Below, in pieces: positions 24,449 to 33,715 of a stretch of DNA of 64,000 nucleotides. Below the pieces are notes generated by a model. That model saw nothing but the letters and a program-made list of their open reading frames with translations. It made no database searches and had not been told where the DNA came from. This DNA is from Geobacter sp. Its GTDB lineage: Bacteria; Desulfobacterota; Desulfuromonadia; Geobacterales; Geobacteraceae. The DNA lies in contig DNJC01000060.1 in NCBI GenBank assembly GCA_003490025.1, forward strand, positions 1 to 64,000. Direction: 5' to 3'. The translations under genes were made by a program, and so were the position numbers. The stretch's first letter is position 1; each line of letters starts with the position of its first letter.

Positions 24449-26230
24449 ATGATAGATTTTCTGGGCGATTGGAAGAGAACGAGTTACTGCGGCGAGTTGA
24501 GGGGCGCCCATATCGGGCAGGAAGTCACCCTCATGGGATGGGTCTCAAAGCGGCGCGACCACGGCGGCCTCATCTTCGTCGACCTGCGCGACAGGGACGG
24601 CATCGCCCAGATTGTCTTCGACCCGGAAAGGTGCGCCGAGGCGCACGCCAAAGCCGAATCCGCCCGTAACGAGTACGTTCTCGCCATCAAGGGGACCGTG
24701 GCCGCCCGCCCGGAGGGGACGGTGAACCCGAAGATGAAGACCGGGGAGACCGAGGTGCTGGTGACCGAGTGCAAGCTCCTCAATCCCTCCAAGGCGCTCC
24801 CCTTCACGCTCGACGGTTTCGTCGACGTGAACGAGAACATCAGGCTCAAGTACCGCTACCTCGACCTGCGCACCGGCACGCTGCAGCAGAACCTGATCCT
24901 GCGTTCCAAGGTGGCCCAGCTGACCCGCTCCTACCTGACCGACAACGGTTTCATCGAGCTGGAGACCCCGTTCCTCACCAAGTCCACCCCGGAAGGGGCG
25001 CGTGACTTCCTGGTCCCCTCCCGCATCAACAAGGGCGAGTTCTACGCGCTGCCGCAGTCCCCGCAGCTCTTCAAGCAGATCCTCATGGTCTCCGGCTTCG
25101 ACCGCTACTTCCAGATCGTCCGCTGCTTCCGCGACGAGGACCTGCGCGCCGACCGCCAGCCCGAGTTCACCCAGATCGACTGCGAGATGTCCTTCATCGA
25201 CCGGGAGGACATCATCACCGTGATGGAGGGGCTCATGGCCCGCATCTTCACGCAGGCCAAAGGGGTCAAGGTGGAACTCCCGATCGAGAGGATGACCTAC
25301 CAGGAGGCGATCCGCCGCTTCGGCGTCGACAACCCGGACCTGCGCTTCGGCCTGGAACTCGTCGAACTCTCCGACATCGTCAAGGGGTCCGGCTTCAAGG
25401 TCTTCGCCGACGTGGTGAACGGCGGCGGGATCGTCAAGGGTATGAACGTGAAGGGCGCCGGCGGCATGAGCCGCAAGGAGATCGACGACCTGACCGAGTT
25501 CGCCAAGATCTACGGCGCCAAGGGGCTTGCCTACGTGAAGATGACGGCGGAAGGGTGGCAGTCCCCGATCGCCAAGTTCTTCACCCCCGAAGAGATCGCC
25601 ACCATGGACAAGGCCTTCGACGCGCAGGAAGGAGACCTCCTCCTCTTCGTGGCGGACAAGCCGAAGGTGGTCAACGACTCGCTCGGCAAGCTCAGGAACC
25701 ACTTGGCCGCCAAGATGGGGCTCACCGACCCGAACGAGTTCCGCTTCGTCTGGATCACCGACTTCCCGCTCCTCGAGTGGGACGAGGAGGCGAAGCGCTG
25801 GTCCGCGGTGCACCACCCGTTCACCGCCCCTATGGACGAGGATCTCCAGTACGTCGAGAGCGACCCGGGGCGCTGCCGCGCCAAGGCGTACGACCTGGTC
25901 CTGAACGGCAACGAGATCGGCGGCGGCTCCATCAGGATCCACCAGGAAGAGGTGCAGTCCCTCATGTTCAAGATGCTGGGGCTCTCCGAGGAGAACGCCA
26001 GGAGCAAGTTCGGCTTCCTCCTCGACGCGCTTGAGTACGGCACCCCGCCGCACGGCGGCATCGCCTTCGGCCTGGACCGGCTCATGATGCTCATCACCGG
26101 TTCCGACTCGATCCGCGACGTCATCGCGTTCCCCAAGACCCAGAAGGGCGCCTGCCTCATGTCCGACGCCCCCTCCGGCGTGGATGCCCTGCAGCTGCGC
26201 GAGCTCGGCATCCGTCTCGCGACCAAATAG
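24449..26230 (+). CDS. aspS: Aspartyl-tRNA synthetase
   Basis: Class II synthetase of 593 residues, the normal bacterial length. An N-terminal OB-fold anticodon-binding domain (about 15-110) is followed by the class II catalytic core (ETPFLTKSTPEGARDF, FRDEDLRADRQPEFTQID cut short here as FRDEDLRADRQPEF, and GLDRLMMLITG as motif 3) and the inserted GAD domain (about 285-420). It charges tRNA-Asp; whether it also charges tRNA-Asn cannot be told from the window alone. AAGGAGGG precedes ATG 24449. The LysM lipoprotein gene starts 12 bp downstream. Confidence 0.96.
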   Translation: MIDFLGDWKRTSYCGELRGAHIGQEVTLMGWVSKRRDHGGLIFVDLRDRDGIAQIVFDPERCAEAHAKAESARNEYVLAIKGTVAARPEGTVNPKMKTGETEVLVTECKLLNPSKALPFTLDGFVDVNENIRLKYRYLDLRTGTLQQNLILRSKVAQLTRSYLTDNGFIELETPFLTKSTPEGARDFLVPSRINKGEFYALPQSPQLFKQILMVSGFDRYFQIVRCFRDEDLRADRQPEFTQIDCEMSFIDREDIITVMEGLMARIFTQAKGVKVELPIERMTYQEAIRRFGVDNPDLRFGLELVELSDIVKGSGFKVFADVVNGGGIVKGMNVKGAGGMSRKEIDDLTEFAKIYGAKGLAYVKMTAEGWQSPIAKFFTPEEIATMDKAFDAQEGDLLLFVADKPKVVNDSLGKLRNHLAAKMGLTDPNEFRFVWITDFPLLEWDEEAKRWSAVHHPFTAPMDEDLQYVESDPGRCRAKAYDLVLNGNEIGGGSIRIHQEEVQSLMFKMLGLSEENARSKFGFLLDALEYGTPPHGGIAFGLDRLMMLITGSDSIRDVIAFPKTQKGACLMSDAPSGVDALQLRELGIRLATK

Positions 26231-26242
26231 GGCCGCCGGTCC

Positions 26243-26929
26243 TTGAGGTTCGCCACCCGTCTCATAGCTCTGCTGCTCATACTTACGGCGGCGGCCTGCG
26301 CAACGCAGCCGCCGCAGTACCGCGACGAGGCGATCGCCACACTCGAGCGACTGAAGCTTGAGGGGGGTGAGAGGCTGCGCCCGGCCGAGTACGCGAGCGC
26401 CTACCAGGCCTTCCTCAAGGGTGACTCCCTCATACTGTCCGAGGAGTACCGGGAGGCGGACCGCTACTTCGAGATGACCCTCCTCAAGGGGGAACTCCTG
26501 GAGAGGGCGGTGCAGCAGGAGACGGAGCGCCAGCAGGCGGAGGCCAGGCGGCTGGCCGAGGAAAAGAGGAAGGCGGAGCTGGAGCTGCGGGCAAAAAACG
26601 AGGCGGAGCGACTGGCGCGCGCGCGCGCCGAGGCCGCGGCCCGGAAGGAGGCGGTCGAGGTGGAACGCCGGAAGGCGAAGCCGCAGAAGGAGCCGCCTCA
26701 GGTCAACTCCTACACGGTCAAACGTGGCGAATCGCTGCCGCTCATCGCCTCGCACCCCCAGGTGTTCGGCGACAGCGCCCTCTGGCCGCTGATCTACCGG
26801 GCGAACCGCGCCCAGATCCGCGACCCCCGCCACCTCTGGCCCGGCCAGGTCCTGCGTATCCCGCGTAACCTCGGCCGCGACGACATGGCGGAGGCGAGGC
26901 GCTACGCCCAGGAACGCCCCCTGCACTGA
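26243..26929 (+). CDS. Lipoprotein with coiled region and C-terminal LysM domain
   Basis: Protein of 228 residues. The N-terminus (RFATRLIALLLILTAAAC) is a lipoprotein signal with the lipobox cysteine near residue 19. A helical region (about 30-150), rich in Glu, Arg and Ala, is predicted to form a coiled coil. A LysM domain closes the protein (about 153-215; YTVKRGESLPLIAS, LWPLIYRANRAQI, HLWPGQVLRIP). It should be anchored to a membrane and bind peptidoglycan. Translation starts at TTG 26243; there is no ATG in this region and the ribosome site is weak, so coupling to aspS is likely. The exact role is unknown. Confidence 0.82.
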   Translation: MRFATRLIALLLILTAAACATQPPQYRDEAIATLERLKLEGGERLRPAEYASAYQAFLKGDSLILSEEYREADRYFEMTLLKGELLERAVQQETERQQAEARRLAEEKRKAELELRAKNEAERLARARAEAAARKEAVEVERRKAKPQKEPPQVNSYTVKRGESLPLIASHPQVFGDSALWPLIYRANRAQIRDPRHLWPGQVLRIPRNLGRDDMAEARRYAQERPLH

Positions 26930-27367
26930 CGTTTTCCATTCTTTTTTCCTCACCGAACGAGACTTCCAGGTACCCCGCGGGACCTCCGCGGGACCTCCGC
27001 GGCACGACGGCAACATACCCCCATCCCGAGCGCCACCCCGGCGCCCGCCCAGTGATTGTAAAGGGTTAAAGAGCACCCGTCCCACCTGTTTTCGGTATTT
27101 GCAAACGCGGTAACAGCCCGCCAGATTTTCCCTTGACAGTGAAAAACGTTTTGTATACTGTATACAAAATTTGTAAACCCGAAGTATCCTGCTAACATCG
27201 CATAATCCCTTAAATAAATATCGGCGGTCGCCATCCGGCCCTCCATGCAGGCGGCGGCGAACCAGGAGCCAGGCTCCTGCGGCTCAATAAAACATCATTT
27301 ATCGGGCGGAAGGACGCCCATTCGTTAAAACTTTTGGTGCAATTGGTATAAAAACTAAGGAGAGATC
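26930..27367 (+). promoter_or_regulatory. Control region of the icd-mdh operon
   Basis: This 438-bp region starts with three direct repeats of GCGGGACCTCC-like sequence (about 26976-27002). A sigma-70 promoter follows: TTGACA (27133-27138), 17-bp spacer, TACTGT (27156-27161). A perfect palindrome of 10-1-10 bases (27149-27169) covers the -10 box. The leader to the icd start is about 200 bp and shows no clear hairpin. Confidence 0.7.
27149..27169. promoter_or_regulatory. Perfect palindromic operator over the icd promoter
   Basis: TTTTGTATAC, a central T, then GTATACAAAA form a perfect 21-bp palindrome overlapping the -10 box. The TGTATACA core is the type bound by GntR/FCD regulators. Its position implies repression of icd and mdh. 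Confidence 0.8.
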
Positions 27368-29596
27368 ATGACAACACAAGCAAAGATCATTTGGACCAAG
27401 ATCGACGAGGCCCCCGCACTGGCAACCTACTCTCTGCTCCCGATCGTCAACGCCTTCACCAAGGCCGCCGGCGTCGTCGTGGAGACCAGGGACATCTCCC
27501 TGGCCGGCAGGATCATCGCCAACTTCCCGGATTCCCTGACAGAGAGCCAGAAGCTGCCGGACGAGCTGGCCTACCTGGGCGACCTGACCCAGAAGCCGGA
27601 AGCCAACATCATCAAGCTCCCCAACGTCTCCGCATCGATCCCGCAGTTGAAGGCCGCCATCAAGGAACTGCAGTCCCAGGGTTACCAGCTCCCGGAATAC
27701 CCGGAAGAGCCTAAGACCGAGGAGGAGAAGGCCCTGGCCGCACGCTACGCCAAGGTGCTCGGCTCCGCCGTCAACCCGGTCCTCAGGGAAGGCAACTCCG
27801 ACCGCCGCGTGGCGCGCGCCGTCAAGGGGTACGCCAAGAAGCACCCGCACAAGATGGGCGCCTGGGCCTCCGACTCCAAGACCCACGTCTCCAACATGAG
27901 CGCCGGCGACTTCTACCACAGCGAAAAATCCGTCACCCTGAAAGACGCCACCACCGCCAGGATCGAGTTCGTCGACACCTTCGGCAACGTCACCGTCATG
28001 AAGGAGAAGCTCCCGCTGCAGGCAGGCGAGGTGCTGGACGGCTCTTTCCTCAACGTGCGGGCCCTGCGGAAGTTCATCCAGGAGCAGATCGACGACGCCA
28101 AGGCGAAAGGTGTCCTCTTCTCGGTGCACCTCAAGGCGACCATGATGAAGATCTCCGATCCGATCATCTTCGGGCACTTCGTCTCCGTCTACTTCAAGGA
28201 CCTCTTCGAGAAGCACGCGGCGACCTTCAAGGAACTCGGCGTAAACCCGGACCTCGGTCTGGGCGACCTGTACGCCAAGCTCGCCAAGCTCCCGGCCGAC
28301 AAGAAGGCCGAGATCGAGGCGGACATCCAGGAGACCTACAAGACGCAGCCGCCGCTGGCGATGGTCGACTCCGACAAGGGGATCACCAACCTGCACGCCT
28401 CCAACGACATCATCATCGACGCCTCCATGCCGGTCGTCATCCGCGACTCCGGCAAGATGTGGGGCCCGGACGGCAAGCTGCAGGACACCAAGTGCGTCAT
28501 CCCGGACACCTGCTACTCCGAGTGGTACCAGGAGTGCATCTCCTTCTGCCAGAAAAACGGCCAGTTCGATCCCTCCACCATGGGGTGCACCTCCAACGTC
28601 GGCCTCATGGCCCAGAAGGCGGAGGAGTACGGTTCACACGACAAGACCTTCAAGGCGCCGTTGAACGGCACCATGCGCGTCGTCGACGGCTCCGGCGAAG
28701 TGCTGATCCAGCACCAGGTTGAAGAGGGCGACATCTGGCGCGGTTGCCAGGCGAAGGATCTCCCGATCCGCGACTGGGTCAAACTTGCCGTTTCCCGCGC
28801 CCGCGCCACCGGCGCTCCGGCTGTCTTCTGGCTCGACAAGAACAGGGGGCACGACGCCCAGATGATCCAGAAGGTGAACACCTACCTGAAGGATCACGAC
28901 ACCACCGGCCTCGAGATCCACATCATGTCCCCGGTAGAGGCGATGAAGTTCACCCTCCCCAGGGCCAAGGCGGGCCAGGACACCATCACCGTCTCCGGCA
29001 ACGCGCTCAGGGATTACCTGACCGACCTCTTCCCGATCCTGGAACTCGGCACCTCCGCGAAGATGCTCTCCATCGTCCCGCTTCTGGCCGGCGGCGGGCT
29101 GTTCGAGACCGGCGCAGGCGGGTCCGCTCCTAAGCACGTGCAGCAGTTCCAGCAGGAAGGGTACCTCCGTTGGGATTCCCTGGGCGAGTTCCTGGCCCTG
29201 GCGGTCTCCCTCGAGCACCTGGCGGCGACCTTCAAGAACGACAAGGCGCAGCTCCTCGCCGACACGCTCGACCAGGCCAACACCAAGTTCCTGGATCAGA
29301 ACAAGAACCCGGCGCGCAAGGTAGGCCAGATCGACAACCGCGGCAGCCACTTCTACCTCGCCATGTACTGGGCCGAGGCCCTGGCAGCGCAGACCAAGGA
29401 CGCCGAACTCTCCGCACGCTTCGCCAAGGTCGCCAAAGAGCTTCAGGAGAGCGAGGAGAAGATCAACGCCGAGCTGATCGGGGCACAGGGCAAGCCGGTC
29501 GACATGGGCGGCTACTACCACCCGGACGATGCCAAGACCGAAGCCGCGATGCGCCCGAGCGCAACGCTGAACGCCATCATCAACTCGATCGTATAA
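27368..29596 (+). CDS. icd: NADP-dependent isocitrate dehydrogenase, monomeric type
   Basis: Enzyme of 742 residues; the length and sequence identify the monomeric IDH family (about 740), unrelated in size to the dimeric form. Recognisable segments are IIWTKIDEAPALATYSLLP, ASDSKTHVSNMSAGDFYHSE (20 residues) and DNRGSHFYLAMYWAEAL. It converts isocitrate to 2-oxoglutarate with NADPH formation in the oxidative TCA cycle. AAGGAGAG precedes ATG 27368. mdh follows 52 bp downstream in the same orientation, and the 2-oxoglutarate:ferredoxin oxidoreductase genes come next, so three consecutive TCA steps are encoded together. Confidence 0.96.
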   Translation: MTTQAKIIWTKIDEAPALATYSLLPIVNAFTKAAGVVVETRDISLAGRIIANFPDSLTESQKLPDELAYLGDLTQKPEANIIKLPNVSASIPQLKAAIKELQSQGYQLPEYPEEPKTEEEKALAARYAKVLGSAVNPVLREGNSDRRVARAVKGYAKKHPHKMGAWASDSKTHVSNMSAGDFYHSEKSVTLKDATTARIEFVDTFGNVTVMKEKLPLQAGEVLDGSFLNVRALRKFIQEQIDDAKAKGVLFSVHLKATMMKISDPIIFGHFVSVYFKDLFEKHAATFKELGVNPDLGLGDLYAKLAKLPADKKAEIEADIQETYKTQPPLAMVDSDKGITNLHASNDIIIDASMPVVIRDSGKMWGPDGKLQDTKCVIPDTCYSEWYQECISFCQKNGQFDPSTMGCTSNVGLMAQKAEEYGSHDKTFKAPLNGTMRVVDGSGEVLIQHQVEEGDIWRGCQAKDLPIRDWVKLAVSRARATGAPAVFWLDKNRGHDAQMIQKVNTYLKDHDTTGLEIHIMSPVEAMKFTLPRAKAGQDTITVSGNALRDYLTDLFPILELGTSAKMLSIVPLLAGGGLFETGAGGSAPKHVQQFQQEGYLRWDSLGEFLALAVSLEHLAATFKNDKAQLLADTLDQANTKFLDQNKNPARKVGQIDNRGSHFYLAMYWAEALAAQTKDAELSARFAKVAKELQESEEKINAELIGAQGKPVDMGGYYHPDDAKTEAAMRPSATLNAIINSIV

Positions 29597-29648
29597 AACT
29601 TTCGTTGCACCAGGTAGACATCTCATTCTATTAACGGAGGAAGAAAAC

Positions 29649-30602
29649 ATGGCACGTAAGAAAATCGCACTTATCGGTGGTGGTCAGATCGGCGGCGTCC
29701 TTGCTCAGCTCTGCGCTCTGCGCGAACTGGGTGACGTGGTGATGTTCGACATCGTCGAAGGTCTGCCGCAGGGCAAGATGCTCGACATCGCCGAGGTAGG
29801 CTCGGTCGACGGCTTCGACGTCAACCTGAAGGGGACCAACAGCTACGAGGACATCCAGGGCTCCGACGTCGTCATCGTCACCGCAGGTCTCCCCCGCAAA
29901 CCGGGCATGAGCCGCGACGACCTGATCGAGGTCAACTCCAAGATCATGACCTCGGTCGCCGAGGGGATCAAGGCCAACGCACCGAACGCCTTCATCATCG
30001 TCATCTCCAACCCGCTGGACGCCATGGTCACCCTCTGCCAGAAGATCACCGGCTTCCCGCACAACCGCGTCATCGGCCAGGCAGGCGTGCTCGACTCCGC
30101 ACGTTTCATCACCTTCATCGCCTGGGAACTCGGCGTCTCCGTGAAGGACGTCAACGCCATGACCCTGGGCGGCCACGGCGACGACATGGTGCCGCTGGTG
30201 CGCTACGCCTCCGTGAACGGCATTCCCGTCATGGAACTCCTCGAGAAGAAATACAATGACAAAGCCAAGGCCAAGGAAGTGATGGACGCCATGGTCAAGA
30301 GGACCCGCGGCGCAGGCGGCGAGGTTGTCGCCCTCTTGAAGACCGGCTCCGCATTCTACTCCCCGGCTTCCTCCGCCATCTCGATGGCGGAGTCGATCCT
30401 CAAGGATCAGAAGCGCGTCCTCCCGACCTGCGCTTACCTGAACGGCGAGTTCGGCGTCAAGGGCTTCTACGTCGGCGTTCCCTGCGTGCTCGGCGCGGGC
30501 GGCATCGAGCGGATCCTCGAGTTCGAACTCGACGCAGAAGAGCAGGCGATGATGGACAAGTCCGTCGCAGCCGTCAAGGAGCTGGTCGGTTCCATGAAGT
30601 AA
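29649..30602 (+). CDS. mdh: Malate dehydrogenase
   Basis: Protein of 317 residues of the lactate/malate dehydrogenase superfamily. The Rossmann loop is IALIGGGQIGG; the substrate loop GLPRKPGMSRDDL has the Arg pattern of malate dehydrogenases; the catalytic histidine lies in LGGHGDDMVPLV. It interconverts malate and oxaloacetate with NAD. CGGAGGAAG precedes the ATG. It is the second gene of the icd-mdh operon and ends at a strong terminator (30627-30661). Confidence 0.95.
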   Translation: MARKKIALIGGGQIGGVLAQLCALRELGDVVMFDIVEGLPQGKMLDIAEVGSVDGFDVNLKGTNSYEDIQGSDVVIVTAGLPRKPGMSRDDLIEVNSKIMTSVAEGIKANAPNAFIIVISNPLDAMVTLCQKITGFPHNRVIGQAGVLDSARFITFIAWELGVSVKDVNAMTLGGHGDDMVPLVRYASVNGIPVMELLEKKYNDKAKAKEVMDAMVKRTRGAGGEVVALLKTGSAFYSPASSAISMAESILKDQKRVLPTCAYLNGEFGVKGFYVGVPCVLGAGGIERILEFELDAEEQAMMDKSVAAVKELVGSMK

Positions 30603-30626
30603 AACGCAGGCTCATAGGTTTACCAG

Positions 30627-30661
30627 GGGGTAAGGAGGCGTCCCCTCCTTACCCCTTTTTT
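30627..30661 (+). terminator. Rho-independent terminator after mdh
   Basis: GGGGTAAGGAGG (30627-30638) pairs with CCTCCTTACCCC (30644-30655) around a 5-base loop, followed by TTTTTT (30656-30661). Confidence 0.95.
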
Positions 30662-30701
30662 GCCAAAATCCGAGCTAAGGTACCGATTTACCGGAACTTG
30701 C

Positions 30702-30731
30702 TTGCATTTTGTAAACAGCATGTGCTATAAA
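30702..30731 (+). promoter_or_regulatory. Probable sigma-70 promoter of korDABC
   Basis: TTGCAT (30702-30707) and TATAAA (30726-30731) are separated by 18 bp, placing the start about 45 bp before the korD ATG. It lies directly after the mdh terminator. Confidence 0.55.
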
Positions 30732-30782
30732 GCCATTTTTGCCAGCCTGTTAAAGGGCATTTAAGTCAAAGGAGCTACGTGG

Positions 30783-30977
30783 ATGGAGAAAAAACTGCCG
30801 ACAATCGAGATAATCGAGAAGTACTGCAAGGGGTGCCACATCTGTGTGGAATTTTGCCCCACCAAGGTATTGGAGATGAAGGGTTTCGTGGCGAGCGTCA
30901 AGAACCTTGAGGCTTGCATCAAGTGCATGCAGTGCGAGCTTAGGTGCCCTGATTTTGCAATCAAAGTATCAGCTTAA
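30783..30977 (+). CDS. korD: 2-oxoglutarate:ferredoxin oxidoreductase, delta (ferredoxin) subunit
   Basis: Small ferredoxin of 64 residues with two [4Fe-4S] motifs, CKGCHICVEFCP (about 16-27) and CIKCMQCELRCP (about 46-57). It is the electron-transfer subunit of the KorABCD complex that oxidises 2-oxoglutarate to succinyl-CoA with reduction of ferredoxin. AAAGGAGC precedes the ATG. It is the first of four genes; korA starts 22 bp downstream. Confidence 0.9.
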   Translation: MEKKLPTIEIIEKYCKGCHICVEFCPTKVLEMKGFVASVKNLEACIKCMQCELRCPDFAIKVSA

Positions 30978-30999
30978 TTATTCTTAGGAGGTATTGAAA

Positions 31000-32133
31000 G
31001 TGGCTAAAAAAGTTGCATTCCTTCAGGGGAACGAAGCTGCCGCACAGGGTGCACTGTACGCAGGTTGCACATTCTTCGGCGGTTATCCGATCACCCCTTC
31101 CACCGAGGTGGCAGAGGTTATGTCCGCGGAACTGCCGAAAATCGGCGGTAAATTCATCCAGATGGAGGACGAGATCGCCGCCATGGCTGCCGTCATCGGC
31201 GCGTCGCTCACCGGCGCCAAGTCGCTGACCGCGACCTCGGGTCCCGGACTCTCCTTGAAACAGGAACTAATCGGTTATGCCTGCATCGCCGAGACCCCGG
31301 TCGTCATCTATAACGTCATGAGGGGGGGACCTTCCACCGGCATGCCGACCGGCCCTTCCCAGTCCGACGTCATGTGCGCCAAGTGGGGCACCCACGGCGA
31401 CCACCCCGCCATCTGCCTGGTTCCGGCTTCCGTGCAGGAGATCTTCGAGGAGACGGTGCGCGCCTTCAATCTGGCTGAGAAATACCGCACCCCCGTCATG
31501 GTCATGCCTGACGAGATCGGCGCCCACATGCGCGAGCGGATCGTGTTCCCCGAGCCGGGCGAGCTTGAAGTCATCAACAGGACCGCTCCGAGCGTTTCGC
31601 CGGCCGAGTACAAGCCGTACGACACCAAGTTCGGCGACGTTCCCCCGCTGGCCGCTTTCGGTTCCGACTACCGCTTCCACGTAACCGGCCTCAACAAGGC
31701 CGAGGACGGATTCCCGACCACCAAGGCTACCCTGGTGCAGGCCGAGGAGGAGCGTCAGATCCGTAAAGTGGACGCCAACATCGACGACATCGTAACCTTC
31801 GAAGAGTACATGCTGGACGACGCCGAAGTCGCCATCGTCGCCTTCGGCTCCACCTCCCGCTCCGCCCGCTTCGCAGTGAACGAGGCGAGGAAGCAGGGGA
31901 TCAAGGCAGGTCTCTTCAGGATCAAGACCTTCTGGCCTTTCCCGGACAAGCAGATTGCCGCCCTCGCCGGCAAGGTGAAGGCTTTCATCACCCCGGAGAT
32001 GAACCTCGGCATGTGCACCGGGGAAGTGAAGCGCTGCGTCGAAGGGAAGGCGTCCGTGACCGGCATCTTCCGCGTCGACGGCGAGCCGATCAACCCGGGG
32101 CAGATCCTCGAAATGATCAAGGAGGTTAAGTAA
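31000..32133 (+). CDS. korA: 2-oxoglutarate:ferredoxin oxidoreductase, alpha subunit
   Basis: Subunit of 377 residues with a transketolase-type pyrimidine-binding region (FFGGYPITPSTEVAE, TSGPGLSLKQE) and a C-terminal domain II. YPITPSTE is typical of KorA. I take the GTG at 31000 because AGGAGG ends 8 bp upstream; the TTG at 30994 would be too close to that site. It combines with KorB to form the thiamine diphosphate site. The stop and the korB start are separated by one base, so they are tightly coupled. Confidence 0.93.
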   Translation: MAKKVAFLQGNEAAAQGALYAGCTFFGGYPITPSTEVAEVMSAELPKIGGKFIQMEDEIAAMAAVIGASLTGAKSLTATSGPGLSLKQELIGYACIAETPVVIYNVMRGGPSTGMPTGPSQSDVMCAKWGTHGDHPAICLVPASVQEIFEETVRAFNLAEKYRTPVMVMPDEIGAHMRERIVFPEPGELEVINRTAPSVSPAEYKPYDTKFGDVPPLAAFGSDYRFHVTGLNKAEDGFPTTKATLVQAEEERQIRKVDANIDDIVTFEEYMLDDAEVAIVAFGSTSRSARFAVNEARKQGIKAGLFRIKTFWPFPDKQIAALAGKVKAFITPEMNLGMCTGEVKRCVEGKASVTGIFRVDGEPINPGQILEMIKEVK

Positions 32134-32134
32134 C

Positions 32135-32944
32135 ATGGCTTTTGATTACGATAAGTACATCCGTCCCGGCAAGCTGCCGCACATCTGGTGCCCTGGCTGC
32201 GGTCACGGGATTGTCATGAAGGGCCTGATCCGCGCCATCGACACCTGCGGTCTGGAGAAGAACAACACCGCCATCGTATCCGGTATCGGCTGCGCATCGC
32301 GTCTTCCCGGCTACCTCGATTTCTGCACCCTGCACACGGCTCACGGCCGCGCTGCCGCTTTCGCCACCGGCGTGAAGATGGCAAAGCCGGAGATGAACGT
32401 GATCCTGGTCGGCGGCGACGGCGACGGTACCGCGATCGGCGGCAACCACTTCATCCACGCCTGCCGCAGAAACATCGACATGACCTACATCATCATGAAC
32501 AACAACATCTACGGGATGACCGGCGGCCAGTTCTCGCCCTGCACCCCGACCGGCGCCAAGGCCTCCACCACCCCCTACGGCAACCCGGACCCGGCTTTCG
32601 ACATCGCCAAGCTCGCTATCGGCGCCGGCGCCACCTTCGTGGCCCGCGGCACCGCATACCACGCCACCCAGATCGACAAGCTGATCACCGAAGCGATCCA
32701 GCACAAAGGGTTCTCCGTAGTCGAGATCCTCGACGACTGCCCGACCACGTACGGTCGCCGCAACAAGTTCAAGTCGGTCATCGAGATGATGAACCGTCTG
32801 AAGGACGTCGCGGTTCCGGTGAAAGCCGCCGAGAAGATGACTGCCGAGCAGCTCCAGGGCAAGATCCTCACCGGCGTGCTGTACAAGGAAGAGAGACCCA
32901 ACTACACCGACGAATACGCAAAGGTCATAGCGCGCGCCAAGTAA
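32135..32944 (+). CDS. korB: 2-oxoglutarate:ferredoxin oxidoreductase, beta subunit
   Basis: Thiamine diphosphate-binding subunit of 269 residues. IWCPGCGHGIV provides cysteines near residue 21, and GGDGDGTAIGGNHFIHA with NNNIYGMTGGQ forms the diphosphate/Mg site (GDG ... NN). Length and the short N-terminal PGKLPHIWCPGCG segment are typical of KorB rather than of pyruvate:ferredoxin oxidoreductase. AAGGAGGT precedes the ATG and overlaps the end of korA. Confidence 0.94.
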   Translation: MAFDYDKYIRPGKLPHIWCPGCGHGIVMKGLIRAIDTCGLEKNNTAIVSGIGCASRLPGYLDFCTLHTAHGRAAAFATGVKMAKPEMNVILVGGDGDGTAIGGNHFIHACRRNIDMTYIIMNNNIYGMTGGQFSPCTPTGAKASTTPYGNPDPAFDIAKLAIGAGATFVARGTAYHATQIDKLITEAIQHKGFSVVEILDDCPTTYGRRNKFKSVIEMMNRLKDVAVPVKAAEKMTAEQLQGKILTGVLYKEERPNYTDEYAKVIARAK

Positions 32945-32963
32945 CCATAAAGGAGAAGATCAG

Positions 32964-33512
32964 ATGTCTCAAAGATACGAAATCAGATTTTCCGGGGCTG
33001 GCGGGCAGGGACTCATCCTTGCCGGCGTCATCATGGCTGAAGCCGCCTCGATCTACGACGGCAAGCAGGCCGTCCAGTCCCAGAGCTACGGCCCTGAGGC
33101 AAGGGGTGGGGCTTCCAAGTCGGAAGTCATCATCTCCGACAGCGCCATCGATTACCCGAAGGCAACCGTCGTCGACGCGCTCTTAGCTCTCACCCAGGAA
33201 GCCGCCGACAAGTACTCCCACGACCTGAAGGAAGGCGGGGTGCTGCTCATCGATTCCGACATGGTGAAGAACATCCCGGCCGGCAACTTCAAGACCGTTG
33301 CCTTCCCGATCATCAACACCGCGAAGAACGACGTCGGTCGCGAGATCGTCGCCAACATCGTGGCGCTGGGCGCCATGGTGGCACTGACCGAGGTCGTCAC
33401 CAAGGAAGGGGCCGAGAAAGCAGTTCTCGCCCGCGTTCCGGAGGCGTTCGTCGAGCTGAACAAGAAGGCTTTCCAGATGGGTTACGAGAAGGCAATCGCC
33501 GCACGTGCCTAA
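32964..33512 (+). CDS. korC: 2-oxoglutarate:ferredoxin oxidoreductase, gamma subunit
   Basis: Gamma subunit of 182 residues with the catalytic-domain signature FSGAGGQGLILAGVIMAEAA at the N-terminus and SYGPEARGGASKSEVIIS. It forms the CoA-binding part of the complex. AAAGGAGAAG precedes the ATG; a strong terminator follows 23 bp after the stop, so korDABC is a complete four-gene unit. Confidence 0.93.
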   Translation: MSQRYEIRFSGAGGQGLILAGVIMAEAASIYDGKQAVQSQSYGPEARGGASKSEVIISDSAIDYPKATVVDALLALTQEAADKYSHDLKEGGVLLIDSDMVKNIPAGNFKTVAFPIINTAKNDVGREIVANIVALGAMVALTEVVTKEGAEKAVLARVPEAFVELNKKAFQMGYEKAIAARA

Positions 33513-33535
33513 AGACGGAAGAGCTTGAAGCATGG

Positions 33536-33565
33536 AAAAGGCCCGGCGGTTACGCCGGGCCTTTT
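33536..33565 (+). terminator. Rho-independent terminator of korDABC
   Basis: A perfect 13-bp stem AAAAGGCCCGGCG/CGCCGGGCCTTTT with a GTTA loop; the T run is within the 3' arm. Confidence 0.92.
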
Positions 33566-33582
33566 CTCATTCCGGAACAGAA

Positions 33583-33692
33583 AACCGTTAGCCACAGAGC
33601 GTCCCGGGGCACTTCCTTGTCACAGCTCCTCCCCCCGGAGGGGGGAGGTTGGGAGGGGGGAAGACTCGGATTGTCTCTGTGGCTAATGGGTT
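33583..33692. repeat. Nested palindromic repeat element
   Basis: Outer arms AACCGTTAGCCACAGAG (33583-33599) and CTCTGTGGCTAATGGGTT (33675-33692) are inverted copies of a repeat also seen at 34994, 39478 and 41398. Inside lies a CCCCCCGGAGGGGGG-type element (33627-33661) like that at 5317 and 36366. Confidence 0.8.
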
Positions 33693-33715
33693 CACTGCCG
33701 TTTGAAGTTTCCCCC

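Noticed and set aside
24545..27085. An 846-codon open frame antisense to aspS and the LysM gene
   Set aside because: High GC content at third positions gives long antisense frames; aspS on the other strand is a complete conserved gene.
33583..33692. Translation start of the HD-GYP protein at 33617 or 33686
   Set aside because: Both lie inside a dispersed repeat element without ribosome site; ATG 33716 is the more likely start, though still weak.
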